DNA from: Arthrobacter sp. ATA002
Lineage (GTDB): Bacteria; Actinomycetota; Actinomycetes; Actinomycetales; Micrococcaceae
Assembly (NCBI RefSeq): GCF_026898095.1
Contig: NZ_CP114015.1
Span: 2,232,001-2,296,000, forward strand
Direction: 5' to 3'
Length of the DNA stretch: 64,000 nt
Position 1 is the first letter of the stretch. Each line of letters opens with the position of its first letter. Both the position numbers and the translations under genes were made by a program. Shown one piece after another: positions 18,901-27,671 of this stretch. The notes below the pieces were generated by a model. That model saw only the letters and a program-made list of their open reading frames with translations, ran no database searches and had not been told where the DNA came from.

Positions 18901-19338
18901 TCCCCCAGCGGAAGGTCCACGCCGCGGGAGTGGAGGAAGCTTTGGACGCCCTGTTCCCGCGGGCACCCGTCAACATAGGCGAAGTAGTCACTGTCCTGAA
19001 AGGGTCCCCCCGAGGCTGATGCCGCCCTCTCATCGGCAAGAACCGCGTCGAAGAGTGCCTTCCATGCCGCACGGTGCACAGAGGCTGTGTCCGTGACGAC
19101 CCCGTCCAGGTCAAAGATCACGGCCTGATAGCGCAAAGGTGTTACTGCAGCCGGCGTTGACAGGGCCGCGGGTGCTCCGGGACCGGGCGGTGGATCCGGG
19201 GTTCCGCCGCCCGGCTGCGGATCAGCGGGCATCGGCCGGCGCAGAACTGAGCCGGAGGGCGGCCCGGCCTGAACCGCCGGCGAGAACACGGGCCGGCAGT
19301 TCCTCAGTGCCCGGATAATCAACCTGCCACATGCGCAT
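15997..19338 (-). CDS. Fused beta-phosphoglucomutase / glycoside hydrolase family 65 phosphorylase, several frameshifts
   Basis: A fusion of over 1,050 aa. The N-terminal HAD domain (AVIFDLDGVVTDTASVHRAAW, GKPDPATFLEAAHRLG, VIEDSSAGVAAA) is a beta-phosphoglucomutase. The rest is a GH65 disaccharide phosphorylase: catalytic-acid block GVVGPDEYHDGYPEHPG with the acid Glu, then DDNAYTNIMAAW and KQADVLMLL. Together they would split maltose, trehalose or a similar alpha-glucoside with phosphate and convert beta-glucose 1-phosphate to glucose 6-phosphate. At least four bases are missing, mostly in C runs: near 18167, 18126, 16213 and 16092. The start is uncertain: ATG 19338 has an excellent site (AGGGAGGAAC), but its frame ends after 38 codons, so a further indel is likely; ATG 19232 is an alternative. 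The C-terminus is in the frame ending at 15997. Confidence 0.85.
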
Positions 19339-19490
19339 GTTCCTCCCTCTTTAGGGCAACAGGGCCGTGCTCGGTTTCTCCGTTCACTCTAGCGGCGCGG
19401 ACATTGCCCGGACAGGCTGGCGGACCTGGACGGGCTTTTGCAGACAGATTGCGTCCGGTGCGTTCAGCCGCCTATCAGCGTTCGCTGCGT

Positions 19491-22047
19491 TCAGCTATCA
19501 ATCAGGGGCCGCAGGAACCGGCCGGTGATGCTGGCCGGATTGGCGGCGACCTCCGCCGGGGTGCCCGCGGCGATGATTCTGCCGCCGTCCTCTCCCCCGC
19601 CGGGACCGAAGTCGATCACGTAGTCGGCATTCGTGATCAGGTCCAGGTCATGGTCGATGGCGATCACCGTGCCGCCCCGATCAATGAGTCCCTGCAGCAC
19701 GGTCAGCAGGACCTGCACGTCCAGCGGATGCAGGCCGATGGTGGGTTCGTCGAGGACAAACACGGTTCCGTGCTGGTCGCGTTCCAGGTCCGGAGCCAGT
19801 TTCAGGCGCTGGGCTTCGCCGCCGGAAAGCGCCGTGGTCGCCTCGCCGAGGGTGAGGTAGCCCAGCCCCAGGTCGGCGAGCATGCGCAGCCGGGCCGCGA
19901 CCTTCTTCAGGTCCGCGGTGGCTTCGGCGGCGCGTTCCACAGTCAGGGCCAGCAGCTCGGGCAGGGTGAGTCCGGCATCTTCATCGCGGGTTTCCCGGTC
20001 TCCTCCCCTGGCTGGATCCGTGCCCTGTGCCGCGGACGGCGGCGGATCCCGTCCGCCGCCGGTGCGTACCGGCTGCCGTTGCAGTCGGGGCAGACGATGT
20101 CCACGTCCGGCAGGAACTGCACGTCGAGGGAGATCTGGCCGGTCCCGTCGCAGGCGGGACAGCGCAGGGAGCCGGTGTTGTAGGAGAAGTCCCCGCTTTC
20201 AGACCGCGCGCCTTTGCCTCCGGGGTCTGCGCGTAGGCGCGGCGCAGGTCGTCGAACGCGCCGCTGTACGTGGCGACGGTGGAGCGCACGTTGGTGCCCA
20301 CCGGCGTCGCATCCACCATGCTGACCCGGTCGATGCCGGCCGCCTTCAACGAGGCGACATGCGCGGGCAGCGCCTCGCCCTTGAGCTTCGCGATCAGGGC
20401 AGGAACCAGGCTCTCCAGCACCATGGTCGTCTTCCCGGATCCGGACACCCCGGTGACCAGCACCAGCCGGCCCTGGGGAACGTCCACGTCGAGGGCCTGG
20501 ACGGTGTGGAGGGGCCGGGTGGCAAGCTGAAGATGCCCGCGGCTGAACGTGTCGCCGGGCGCGGGCGGGGTGCGGACCCGAATTTTCTCGGCACCGGTGA
20601 TGAACCCGGCGATCCGTGACTGCGGCGCTTCCACCGCCGCCGCAAGGGGCGCGGAGACCACCACTTCACCGCCCCGGGCACCGGACCCCGGACCGATTTC
20701 GATCAGCCAGTCCGCTTCCCTCAGCAACTGGACGTCATGGTCCACAATGACCACGGAATTCCTGTCCGCCAGCAGGGTGCGCACCACCGCCAGCAGCCCG
20801 TCAATGTTGGAGGGGTGCAGCCCGATGGAGGGTTCATCGAGCACATAGAGCACTCCGGTGGTGCGGCTGCGGACCGACCGGGAGAGCTGCACCCGCTGGC
20901 GTTCGCCGGTCGAGAGTGTTGCGGAGGCGCGGTCCAGGGTGAGATAGCCCAGCCCCAGCCGGATCAGCAGCTGGGCGGCGTCGACCAGCTGGGTCACGAT
21001 GCTCCGGGCCATCGCTGTCATGGCCGGCGGCATCGTCGCCGGAATGGTTGCCGCCCATGCCGTCACCTCGTCCAGGCTTTTCGCCGTGGCGGAGGCCAGG
21101 CTGATCCCATCCACCAGTGTCGAACGCGCCCGTGCGCTCAGCCGGGTGCCGTGGCAGTCGGGACAGGTCTGCACGCTGAGGAAGCGGTCGATGCGGCGCA
21201 GGCCCTTCTCGGTTTCGGCCTTTCGCAGCGCCTGCTCAACGGCGTCGTGGGCGTTGCGGTACGTCATGTTCAGTTCAAAGAGCTTTCCGTTCTTCGCCGG
21301 ATACAGGATGCGCCGTTTCTCCGGAGGCCCGTGAAACACGATCGTCCGTTCCCTCTCATCCAGGTCCCGGAACGGCACATCGGTACGCACTCCCATTTCC
21401 GCTGCCGCCTGGGAGTTGCCCGCCAGCCCAAACAGCGACCACGGCGTCACGGCACCCTCATCGATGCTCAGCGATTCGTCGGGAACCAAGGTGCCGTCGT
21501 CGACGTCGCGCACCGTCCCCGTGCCCGCGCAGGTGGGGCACGCCCCCGCACTGTTAAATGAGAAGGACTCGGCGCTGGGCGGCGGAAACACGGCTCCGCA
21601 CACCGGGCAGGTCAGGTGTTGATCGAGTGCGACGTCGATGGTCGGCGCCAGGCGGTGTCCGTTGGGACATTCATGGCCGCCAAGACGCGAGAAAACCAGC
21701 CGCAGGCTGTTCAGCAGTTCCGTGGAGGTGCCGAAGGTGCTGCGCACGCCGGGCACCGGGGGCCGCTGCCGCAGGGCCAGGGCCGCCGGCACATGCTCAA
21801 TGCTGTCCACCAGCGGCCGTGCCGCCTGGGTCAGCCGGCGCCGCGTGTAGGCAGAGAGCGCCTCCAGATACCTTCTGGACCCTTCCGCATACAGCACGCC
21901 GAGCGCCAGCGAAGACTTTCCCGACCCGGACACCCCGGCAACGGACACCAGCTGCCCCAGCGGAACGGACACGTTGACGTTCCTGAGGTTGTGCACCCGC
22001 GCGCCGCGCACCTCGATGGTGCCCGGCCCCTCTGCAGGTGAAGCCAT
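19491..22047 (-). CDS. UvrA-like ABC ATPase (excinuclease subunit A paralogue), frameshifted
   Basis: About 850 aa when joined, shorter than housekeeping UvrA (about 940-970). It has two ABC modules: Walker A GVSGSGKSSL and GVSGSGKTTM, signatures LSTGERQRV and LSGGEAQRLKL, Walker B VLYVLDEPSIGLHP and VFVLDEPTIGLHP. Two zinc-binding clusters are visible (CPVCGAVF...CPTCAGTG and CPDCHGTRLS). Short UvrA paralogues of this kind are often tied to DNA-intercalating drug resistance. Two bases are missing: one in the GGGG run near 20193 and one near 20015. The ATG at 22047 follows GGAAGGCGG. It lies 44 bases from a CPBP protease gene on the same strand and has a fragment relative at 6018-6262. Confidence 0.85.
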
Positions 22048-22091
22048 CTCGTTGCCGCCTTCCGGAGGTCTTGGCCACGTGAAGGTGAGAC

Positions 22092-22895
22092 TCAGTTGTT
22101 CATCGCGGCGGCCGCGGCCAGCGTGAAGGTAAAGGACGACCAGTCGTTGAGAATGTGCGCGCCGGTTGAGACCATGATGTTCTTCGTCCTGATGTAAGCC
22201 AAGGTGAGGACCAGCCGGGCGGATCCAATGATGAGGAATGCCTGCGCGAAGTTCCACCCATAAGTGGGCAGGTGCGCGGCACCGAACCAGACGGCGGTGA
22301 TCAGCCACGCCAGCAGGACCGCTACCCTGCGGGATACTCCGGCCTTGGCGTGCAGAAGATACATGACGGCCAGAAACGGCAGGATCGTGAAAAGTTCCTC
22401 ACCAAACAGCTGAATACCCGTTCCCAGGTAGAAGAACACCAGGTCAACTGCGCCGGCATCGAGAACGCCGTCAGCAGCCGGATTGGCCGTCGCTCCGAAG
22501 ATCCTCAGCACGATCACGCCCATCACGGCGCTGACGGCGAGGTTCAGCACCCAGAAGACCACCATGTCCAGCACGTCGCGGCCGGAGAGACGGTGAAACA
22601 ATGCCGTCCAGTACCGGCCGGTAAGGGCGATAAAAACCGTCAGCGGGATTCCGGTAAACAGGATCCGCGGGATCATCCCGGCCACATTGTCCGGTGCCGG
22701 AATCAGAGTCAGGGCAGCGAACCCCGCCGCGCACGCAGCGATGATGACCCACCATTTCCACGCAGCGACTTCGACGGGATCACCGTTGTAATACGGAAAA
22801 TCCCGGCCATCGCGGCCCTCGATCAGCCGGCCGAAGCGGGACCGCGGTTGCCTGGACGATGAACTGGATGCAGTAAAGGATGTTGGCCCTGACAT
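22092..22895 (-). CDS. CPBP-family intramembrane metalloprotease homologue
   Basis: A 267-aa polytopic membrane protein with about seven segments. CPBP (Abi, type II CAAX) elements are present in relaxed form: FGEELFTILPFLAV in place of EExxxR, VWFGAAHLPTYGW with its His, and GAHILNDWSSF near the end. The EE pair is followed by Thr rather than the usual Arg at the expected spacing, so activity is uncertain. It is upstream of the UvrA-like gene in the same direction and may share its transcript. Confidence 0.75.
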   Translation of the reverse strand: MSGPTSFTASSSSSRQPRSRFGRLIEGRDGRDFPYYNGDPVEVAAWKWWVIIAACAAGFAALTLIPAPDNVAGMIPRILFTGIPLTVFIALTGRYWTALFHRLSGRDVLDMVVFWVLNLAVSAVMGVIVLRIFGATANPAADGVLDAGAVDLVFFYLGTGIQLFGEELFTILPFLAVMYLLHAKAGVSRRVAVLLAWLITAVWFGAAHLPTYGWNFAQAFLIIGSARLVLTLAYIRTKNIMVSTGAHILNDWSSFTFTLAAAAAMNN

Positions 22896-22996
22896 GGGAC
22901 GCCCGATCTACGACTTAAACGATTCGCCCAGCGGCGATCATGCACAGGGTACCTTTCGGCCATGACTTCCGCAGCAGGACCAGACCGGATTACCCT

Positions 22997-23644
22997 TCAG
23001 CTTGTTTCGGCGACCCTGGGACGTTCATCGGCGCCGGGCCCGTCCTTGGCGCCGTTCCACTGGCCGGTCAGCGAGCTTCGCAGCAGCGCCGGTTCGATGA
23101 TCAGGTTGATCACGGTGTGGGCCAGGATCGCGGGCAGGATGTGGCGGTCACTGAAGAGGTAGACGCATCCCAGGGCGGCACCGAGGGCAGCAGTGGACAG
23201 GGCTACGGGCAGGATGATCGACAGGTCGCGCGAGAAGGCGCCCCAGAGTGAATGGGCAACGCCGAACAGAACAGCGGTCGCCGTTAGCTGCAGCCACCAG
23301 GCAGCACCGTGGCCCTCCAGCCAGTCCATCAGCAGTTTTCGGAAGACGAGCTCCTCGAAGACCCCCGTCACAATGGCCAGCGGTACGGCAAGGAGCTTCA
23401 ACCCGGAGAACTCAAAAGCCGTTTGGCGTACGAAGGGCACCGCCCAAAACGTATACACGACGTAGCCTGCGGCGACCGTGAGTGCCAGGATCCATCCGAC
23501 GGGGATCTCCGTAAGGGCACCGCTAAATCCCATGAGGTCGCCTACGAAACGGTCCGGATCACTCAGGAACCACGTACCTAAGGGAATCGACATGCCCGCA
23601 ATGGTCCCGGCCATAATTAAGCCGGTCAGTTGTCCCTGACGCAT
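22997..23644 (-). CDS. CPBP-family intramembrane metalloprotease
   Basis: A 215-aa membrane protein with canonical CPBP motifs: EELVFRKLLMDWLE (EExxxR), VLFGVAHSLWGAF (His in FxxxH) and ILAHTVINLI (HxxxN). This family cleaves or processes membrane peptides and prenylated proteins, and some members give bacteriocin self-immunity. It is divergent from a TetR regulator, with a 14-bp palindrome in the shared promoter, so it is the likely regulated gene. The ATG at 23644 follows AAAGGGGCGGGG. Confidence 0.83.
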   Translation of the reverse strand: MRQGQLTGLIMAGTIAGMSIPLGTWFLSDPDRFVGDLMGFSGALTEIPVGWILALTVAAGYVVYTFWAVPFVRQTAFEFSGLKLLAVPLAIVTGVFEELVFRKLLMDWLEGHGAAWWLQLTATAVLFGVAHSLWGAFSRDLSIILPVALSTAALGAALGCVYLFSDRHILPAILAHTVINLIIEPALLRSSLTGQWNGAKDGPGADERPRVAETS

Positions 23645-23659
23645 CCCCGCCCCTTTCGC

Positions 23660-23673
23660 AGTACAGTTGTACT
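23660..23673. promoter_or_regulatory. Palindromic operator between the CPBP protease and TetR genes
   Basis: AGTAC-AGTT-GTACT at 23660-23673 overlaps a -10-like TATAAC (23674-23679), in the 49-base gap of two divergent genes. This is the position and symmetry expected for TetR autoregulation and control of the protease gene. Confidence 0.6.
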
Positions 23674-23693
23674 ATAACCATGAGGAGCCCGGA

Positions 23694-24284
23694 ATGCCCA
23701 AGATTGTTGACCACGACGCCCGCAGGCGCGAAATCGTGGACGCGATTATCCGCCGCATCGAGACTGCGGGATTCGGAAGCGTGAGTGTGCGCAACGTGGC
23801 CGGTGACCTGAACGTCAGCCCGTCCGCAGTCCGGCACTATTTCCCGTCCAGTGAAGAGATGCTCGCCTTCACGCTGCGGACGATGCGCGAGTCCCAGGCT
23901 GCGCGGCTACCCCCGCCCCTGAAGGACTGGGACGTGAGGCAGGCATGGCTGGAAGCGCTGCCTTTGGATGACCTGCGCCGCCGCGAGGCAGCCGTATGGC
24001 TGTCGGCGATGACGGCTTCCAAGTCACCGGTCGTACAAGCCGTCCTGGATGAGGTGAACGCGGACCTCGATCACCTCTGCACCGTTACCGTCGCACAGCT
24101 CGGCTGCCGGGAATCCACTGCCACCGAAAGCAAAGCTCTGCGGGCCTTTACGGACGGACTCACACTTAACGCCGTCGCGGACCCACAGGCCTTTGATTCC
24201 GAAGCCATCACCGTCGCCCTCGATTCCTACCTCGGGCGGCTGAGGCAGGATTTTGCGCAGGACGCCACCCGGAGCGGAGCGTAA
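23694..24284 (+). CDS. TetR-family transcriptional regulator
   Basis: A 196-aa repressor. The N-terminal helix-turn-helix is complete (RRREIVDAIIRRIETAGFGS, then SVRNVAGDLNVSPSAVRHYF, residues about 9-50). The remaining helices form the ligand-binding core; the ligand is unknown. The ATG at 23694 is preceded by GAGGAGCCCGGA. It probably controls the divergent CPBP protease through the palindrome at 23660-23673. Confidence 0.88.
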   Translation: MPKIVDHDARRREIVDAIIRRIETAGFGSVSVRNVAGDLNVSPSAVRHYFPSSEEMLAFTLRTMRESQAARLPPPLKDWDVRQAWLEALPLDDLRRREAAVWLSAMTASKSPVVQAVLDEVNADLDHLCTVTVAQLGCRESTATESKALRAFTDGLTLNAVADPQAFDSEAITVALDSYLGRLRQDFAQDATRSGA

Positions 24285-24400
24285 CCTCCGACGCAGCGAA
24301 GGACCGCACCGGCTTATCCACCTCTTGTGCCCTTCATGCGGCTGTGGGAGCATCGGCCAACGATGTTTTTACATCGGTTATCGATAGTACGGAGGATTAA

Positions 24401-24873
24401 GTGCGTTCAGGGGCAGCCGCAGAAGTACGAATCCTCCTTAGTGCGTTCTTCGCCGTCGCGGTGGCGCTGCAGGCGGTGGTAATCCCGTGGCTTGCAGCAG
24501 ACGCGGCGTCCCGGTTTCCGGAGGTCGCCTACCTGCAAACTCCCTGACCGTACTGGCGGTACTGGCCATCGCGTGCGGCCAGGCGGCCCTGCTGTGTATC
24601 TGGCAATTGGTTTCGGGTGCCGGCCGCGGTGCCTCCCCCACCAGGCGAACCCTACGCTGGACGGACGGCCTAATCCTCGCGCTGGTTGCCGGCACCGGAA
24701 TACTGGCTGCCGTGGCTGCGGTCCTGGCCCGGGACCCGCAGACCGGAGGAGGCGGCCCGGTTGTGGGACTGGGCCTGATGGCGGGGATGTTCCTCGGAGC
24801 GGCAGCCGTTCTGGGTCTGATGGTCTGGCGCGCACGGCTGGTGCAGAGTATCCGGGGCAGTAAAGTCCGTTAG
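24401..24873 (+). CDS. DUF2975-like membrane protein, frameshifted
   Basis: About 157 aa when joined, with four membrane segments. The first is in the GTG-started frame at 24401 (strong site GGAGGA), running ILLSAFFAVAVALQAVVIP to PEVAYLQTP. One base is lost in the CCC run near 24543, and the frame ending at 24873 continues LTVLAVLAIACGQAALLCIW, FRWTDGLI-type WTDGLILALVAG and the later helices. The arrangement fits the DUF2975 family. Those genes are usually followed by a small XRE regulator, which is missing here. Function unknown. Confidence 0.65.
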
Positions 24874-24899
24874 GAACGCTGACGACGGCGCGGGTGCCG

Positions 24900-25193
24900 C
24901 TAGTGCGCGGGAGGATCGCCGTCGTTGTTGTGAAGCGATACGTAGCGCTTGACGGTGGGCGTTTTACCGAGCAGCCAAACGATAACCGCAAGACCGCCAA
25001 GAATGGACAAAACGAGCGTCCGGTTCAGGTTCTGAGCATCGGTCCAGCCCGAGTTCCCAAAGAACAGTTGTCCGGGAAGAACAACGGCGAACGCGATGAC
25101 GATCACGCCGATGACAGGTTTCATGTACGCAACCATTCGGACCCATCGCGGAGCAACAGGCGGCGCGTCGGACCATCCCTCGTGATCGGTCAT
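24900..25193 (-). CDS. Hypothetical membrane protein with two segments
   Basis: A 97-aa ORF. Hydrophobic stretches lie at residues about 23-45 (MKPVIGVIVIAFAVVLPGQL) and 60-77 (TLVLSILGGLAVIVWLLG), with an acidic tail. No family recognised. It is 53 bases downstream of the antitoxin-like gene on the same strand and could share its transcript. Confidence 0.55.
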   Translation of the reverse strand: MTDHEGWSDAPPVAPRWVRMVAYMKPVIGVIVIAFAVVLPGQLFFGNSGWTDAQNLNRTLVLSILGGLAVIVWLLGKTPTVKRYVSLHNNDGDPPAH

Positions 25194-25246
25194 CTGGGTC
25201 CCTTTCGATAGGTGAGAAACTCGTGTGCGACACTGCTGCGAAGGAT

Positions 25247-25441
25247 TCAGCCGGGGCGATAGCGGGCACGGATGCGGGCTACCAGCTCGTCAGAGTCGAT
25301 CCTGCCTTCGATGTAGGCCTGGGCATCGGCGCGGGTCGCGGGTGTGACCTGCAGCCCTTCCATCGCACCGGTGTGGATTGCCTCTTCAACAAGGCGCTCA
25401 CGCTTAGCCCGTGCAGCCGCGTCGACAGTGGAGCTGCCCAT
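25247..25441 (-). CDS. VbhA-type antitoxin, orphan
   Basis: A 64-aa protein with the VbhA/Fic-antitoxin layout: a helix with AIHTGAMEGL, then a short turn and GRIDSDELVARIRARYRPG. In Fic systems the antitoxin helix carries an [S/T]xxxE[G/N] motif that blocks ATP placement in the toxin; here TGAMEG fits. No Fic (HPFx[D/E]GN) gene follows or precedes it, so it would be an orphan. The residue pattern supports the call; length is usual for the family. Confidence 0.65.
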   Translation of the reverse strand: MGSSTVDAAARAKRERLVEEAIHTGAMEGLQVTPATRADAQAYIEGRIDSDELVARIRARYRPG

Positions 25442-25489
25442 AACCCGCCCTCTCGTCGAAATCCTCTGCAGCTATTCTCTCTACGGCAG

Positions 25490-26458
25490 TTAGCTTAGCG
25501 AATGAATGTATTGACCGTGCGGACCGGTGAAGGCGACTGGATGGCCGTTGGCCGCCAGGACGAAGGCCCCGTCCGGCACCGTTGCCGCGCGGGGCATCCG
25601 CGCGGCAATCCCGGGCAGGACCTGCTGGCCCTCGTTGCTCAGCCAGATGCAGTCGAGGGCACTCACCTGGTCCACAAATTCCTGCCGCTCCCCGGGGGTG
25701 AGGTAGGTGAGTACTGCGCTGTGAAAGATGACCAGGGTGGCCTCCGGAGGTGCCTGGCGTGCCAGCCGGCCGATCTCCCGGTTCAGGTCACCGGCTACTA
25801 GCCGCGGAGGGTCCGCGGCCACCACAGCCGCGGCTGTCCGGAGGCGTTGACGCCGCACTTCGTGTTCAGGCCAGATCAGGGCCTCCAGCCACTGCAGGTC
25901 TTCCCGCGCGGTGACATCGAGGGGGTTCAAATCTATGCCGGCACGCCACACCACCTCGGGAACCCGTGTCGGGGCGGTAGCATCGCCGCGCAGTTCGCAT
26001 TCGAGCACCACGCCCGTAGGCCGCGGAGGATCCACCCGGATCTGCCGGTCGGCTTGCCGGTAGGTGTAGCTGTATCTGTCGGGGTAGAGGCAGAGCCCGG
26101 CGGAAGCTCCGACTTCAAGCAGTGCGACAGGCCCCTCAATGGCGGCAAGCTGCGAAAGGAGAACGGCGCAGCGGCCGGCCTCGTTGGTCTGGGTGGACCG
26201 GGTGCGGATGACGGGATCCACGTTCTGCCAGTTGCCGAGCAGCCAGTTCCGGAAGTCTTGGTAGTTTCCGAGGGGTGCCCCCTGGGACCTGGCAGCGGCA
26301 AAAACCAGGTTCGGTTGCCCTTTTCCAGGTGGAAGCGTGCCCAGGAGTGCCTGCACCGTCAAATCTTCGGCGACACCGCAGGCCCATTCTTCATACATGC
26401 CGGAAACGCCGTGCGCTTCGGACTCTGCGAAACGCCGGTACATCGTCGCAATGCTCAT
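25490..26458 (-). CDS. DUF2332 family protein
   Basis: A 322-aa soluble protein of the DUF2332 family, common in Actinobacteria. The diagnostic central block is VALLEVGASAGLCLYPDRYSY, followed by VVWRAGIDLNPLDV, LEALIWPEHEVRRQRL, and LVIFHSAVLTYLTPGERQEF. The EVGASAGLCL stretch resembles a SAM-binding loop, so a methyltransferase-like fold is likely, but no reaction is known to me. Frame intact; probably monocistronic or read through from the PadR-DUF2812 pair. Confidence 0.85.
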   Translation of the reverse strand: MSIATMYRRFAESEAHGVSGMYEEWACGVAEDLTVQALLGTLPPGKGQPNLVFAAARSQGAPLGNYQDFRNWLLGNWQNVDPVIRTRSTQTNEAGRCAVLLSQLAAIEGPVALLEVGASAGLCLYPDRYSYTYRQADRQIRVDPPRPTGVVLECELRGDATAPTRVPEVVWRAGIDLNPLDVTAREDLQWLEALIWPEHEVRRQRLRTAAAVVAADPPRLVAGDLNREIGRLARQAPPEATLVIFHSAVLTYLTPGERQEFVDQVSALDCIWLSNEGQQVLPGIAARMPRAATVPDGAFVLAANGHPVAFTGPHGQYIHSLS

Positions 26459-26467
26459 GGATGGATC

Positions 26468-26985
26468 CTAGTGCGGCAATGTCGACAGATGACGCCAGTA
26501 ACCGGTCAGCGGAATAACGGTGTAGACGACGGGAACTACCGTCACCACCAGCAGGACCAGCTCCAGCCATTCATTCCACGGGGCCAAGCGAATCCCCAGC
26601 ACCACCAGCAGGAAGACCGCCACCGCGATGGCGCTGTAGCGAAGGTAGCGGTCCCGGTTTCGGATAAGCTCGCCCCGCCGCGACTCACCGCCGCTGTGAA
26701 CCGGCGCCGTCCCCGGTGCTGCCCTAAAGATGTGGGCGTCTCCCAGTGACAGCACCGGCATCCAGCCGGCTGCCCGGAAGATGTCGAAGTAGTCCGCAGA
26801 TGCATTGTTTTCATACGCGAGGTCGAAGACGGTCTCTGCGGGAACTCCGTCCGCGAAGCTCCACCCATGACCCAGCTTCGCAACGCCGTTCAGGTGTTTT
26901 CCTGTCTCGCCATGTCCGCGAACATGGCCAGGTCCTTTTTAGGGCTGACGGCCAAGCCGTTGCCCATTCGAGTGGTGGTGCTCAT
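26468..26985 (-). CDS. DUF2812-domain membrane protein, frameshifted
   Basis: About 173 aa when joined. The first part (MSTTTRMGNGLAVSPKKDLA) runs to a false stop after base 26895. One missing base there restores HLNGVAKLGHGWSFADGV, VFDLAYENNASADYFDIF and RAAGWMPVLSLGDAHIF, the DUF2812 pattern. Two membrane segments follow (LRYSAIAVAVFLLVVLGIRL and LELVLLVVTVVPVVYTVIPL). The ATG at 26985 overlaps the stop of the PadR gene (ATGA), the usual PadR-DUF2812 pairing, so PadR probably controls it. Confidence 0.75.
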
Positions 26986-27272
26986 GCTTCCTCCATAATG
27001 TGGTCGGCCATGGCCAGCAGCTGGCGGCGGCGTTCGATGTTGCCGGCGAGGACCTCACGGCCCTTCGCGGTGAGGTGGTACACCCGCCGGGAATCGTCGC
27101 CGTCGAGCTCCTCGATGAGGCCGGTGCCAACGAGCTTTTTGAGCGTTGTGTAGAGCGATGCGGGTCCGAGCGTGATGGCTCCCCTGCTCTCCTGCTCAAG
27201 GAACTGCATCACGGCATAGCCGTGACGCGGCTGGACCAGGGCGAGCAGGACGTGGAGGGCAGCGTCGGCCAG
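26982..27272 (-). CDS. PadR-family transcriptional regulator, start unclear
   Basis: A winged-helix repressor: LADAALHVLLALVQPRHGYA, then GPASLYTTLKKLVGTGLIEE, residues of the PadR DNA-binding domain, ending in a short helix (MADHIMEEA). No ATG, GTG or TTG precedes the first helix in frame: an in-frame TGA lies at 27282-27284, and the first codon that would keep the whole domain is CTG at 27272. The GTG at 27212 would remove part of it. Either the start is non-standard or a base is missing. Coupled by overlap to the DUF2812 gene. Confidence 0.75.
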   Translation of the reverse strand: MADAALHVLLALVQPRHGYAVMQFLEQESRGAITLGPASLYTTLKKLVGTGLIEELDGDDSRRVYHLTAKGREVLAGNIERRRQLLAMADHIMEEA

Positions 27273-27304
27273 AACGTCGCGTCAGTTCAGCAGGCGCTGT
27301 ATAG

Positions 27305-27320
27305 TTCAGCTCATGCTGAA
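27305..27320. promoter_or_regulatory. Palindrome over the cmtR-like start codon, candidate operator
   Basis: TTCAGC-TCAT-GCTGAA at 27305-27320 spans the ATG at 27313, and another GTTCAGC lies at 27284-27290. A 6-bp dyad over the translation start of an ArsR-type gene fits autoregulation. Confidence 0.55.
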
Positions 27321-27671
27321 TATTGCTTCGCGGTTGGACGTCATGAACCGGCTGGGTCGTGCCATGGCTGACCCAACCCGGTCAAGGATTCTCATGAGGC
27401 TGCTGGAGGGCCCGTATATCCGGCGGAACTGGCCCGGGATCTGGAGCTGACGCGGTCAAACGTATCCAACCACCTCACCTGCCTGCGGGACTGCGGGATC
27501 GTCGTCGTCGAACCCGAGGGCCGGCAGATGCGGTACGAAATCTCTGATCCGCATCTGACGCGCGCGCTCACCGCCCTGGTCGATGTCACGCTGGCCGTGG
27601 ATGAAAACGCACCATGCATGGACCCGGCATGCTCGGTCAAGGGCTGCTGCACTGCGGAGGTGAGCGCATGA
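27313..27671 (+). CDS. cmtR: CmtR-like ArsR-family cadmium/lead sensor, frameshifted
   Basis: About 119 aa when joined. The winged helix begins RLDVMNRLGRAMADPTRSRI; one base is missing near 27412, after LLEGP, and the frame ending at 27671 continues ELARDLELTRSNVSNHLTCL. The metal ligands of Mycobacterium tuberculosis CmtR are two Cys in the recognition helix and one in the tail. Here they appear as CLRDC and ENAPC, with further Cys in the tail (ACSVKGCC). The stop overlaps the start of the metal ATPase (ATGA), matching the cmtR-ctpG layout. It would release its operator on binding Cd(II) or Pb(II). Confidence 0.85.
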
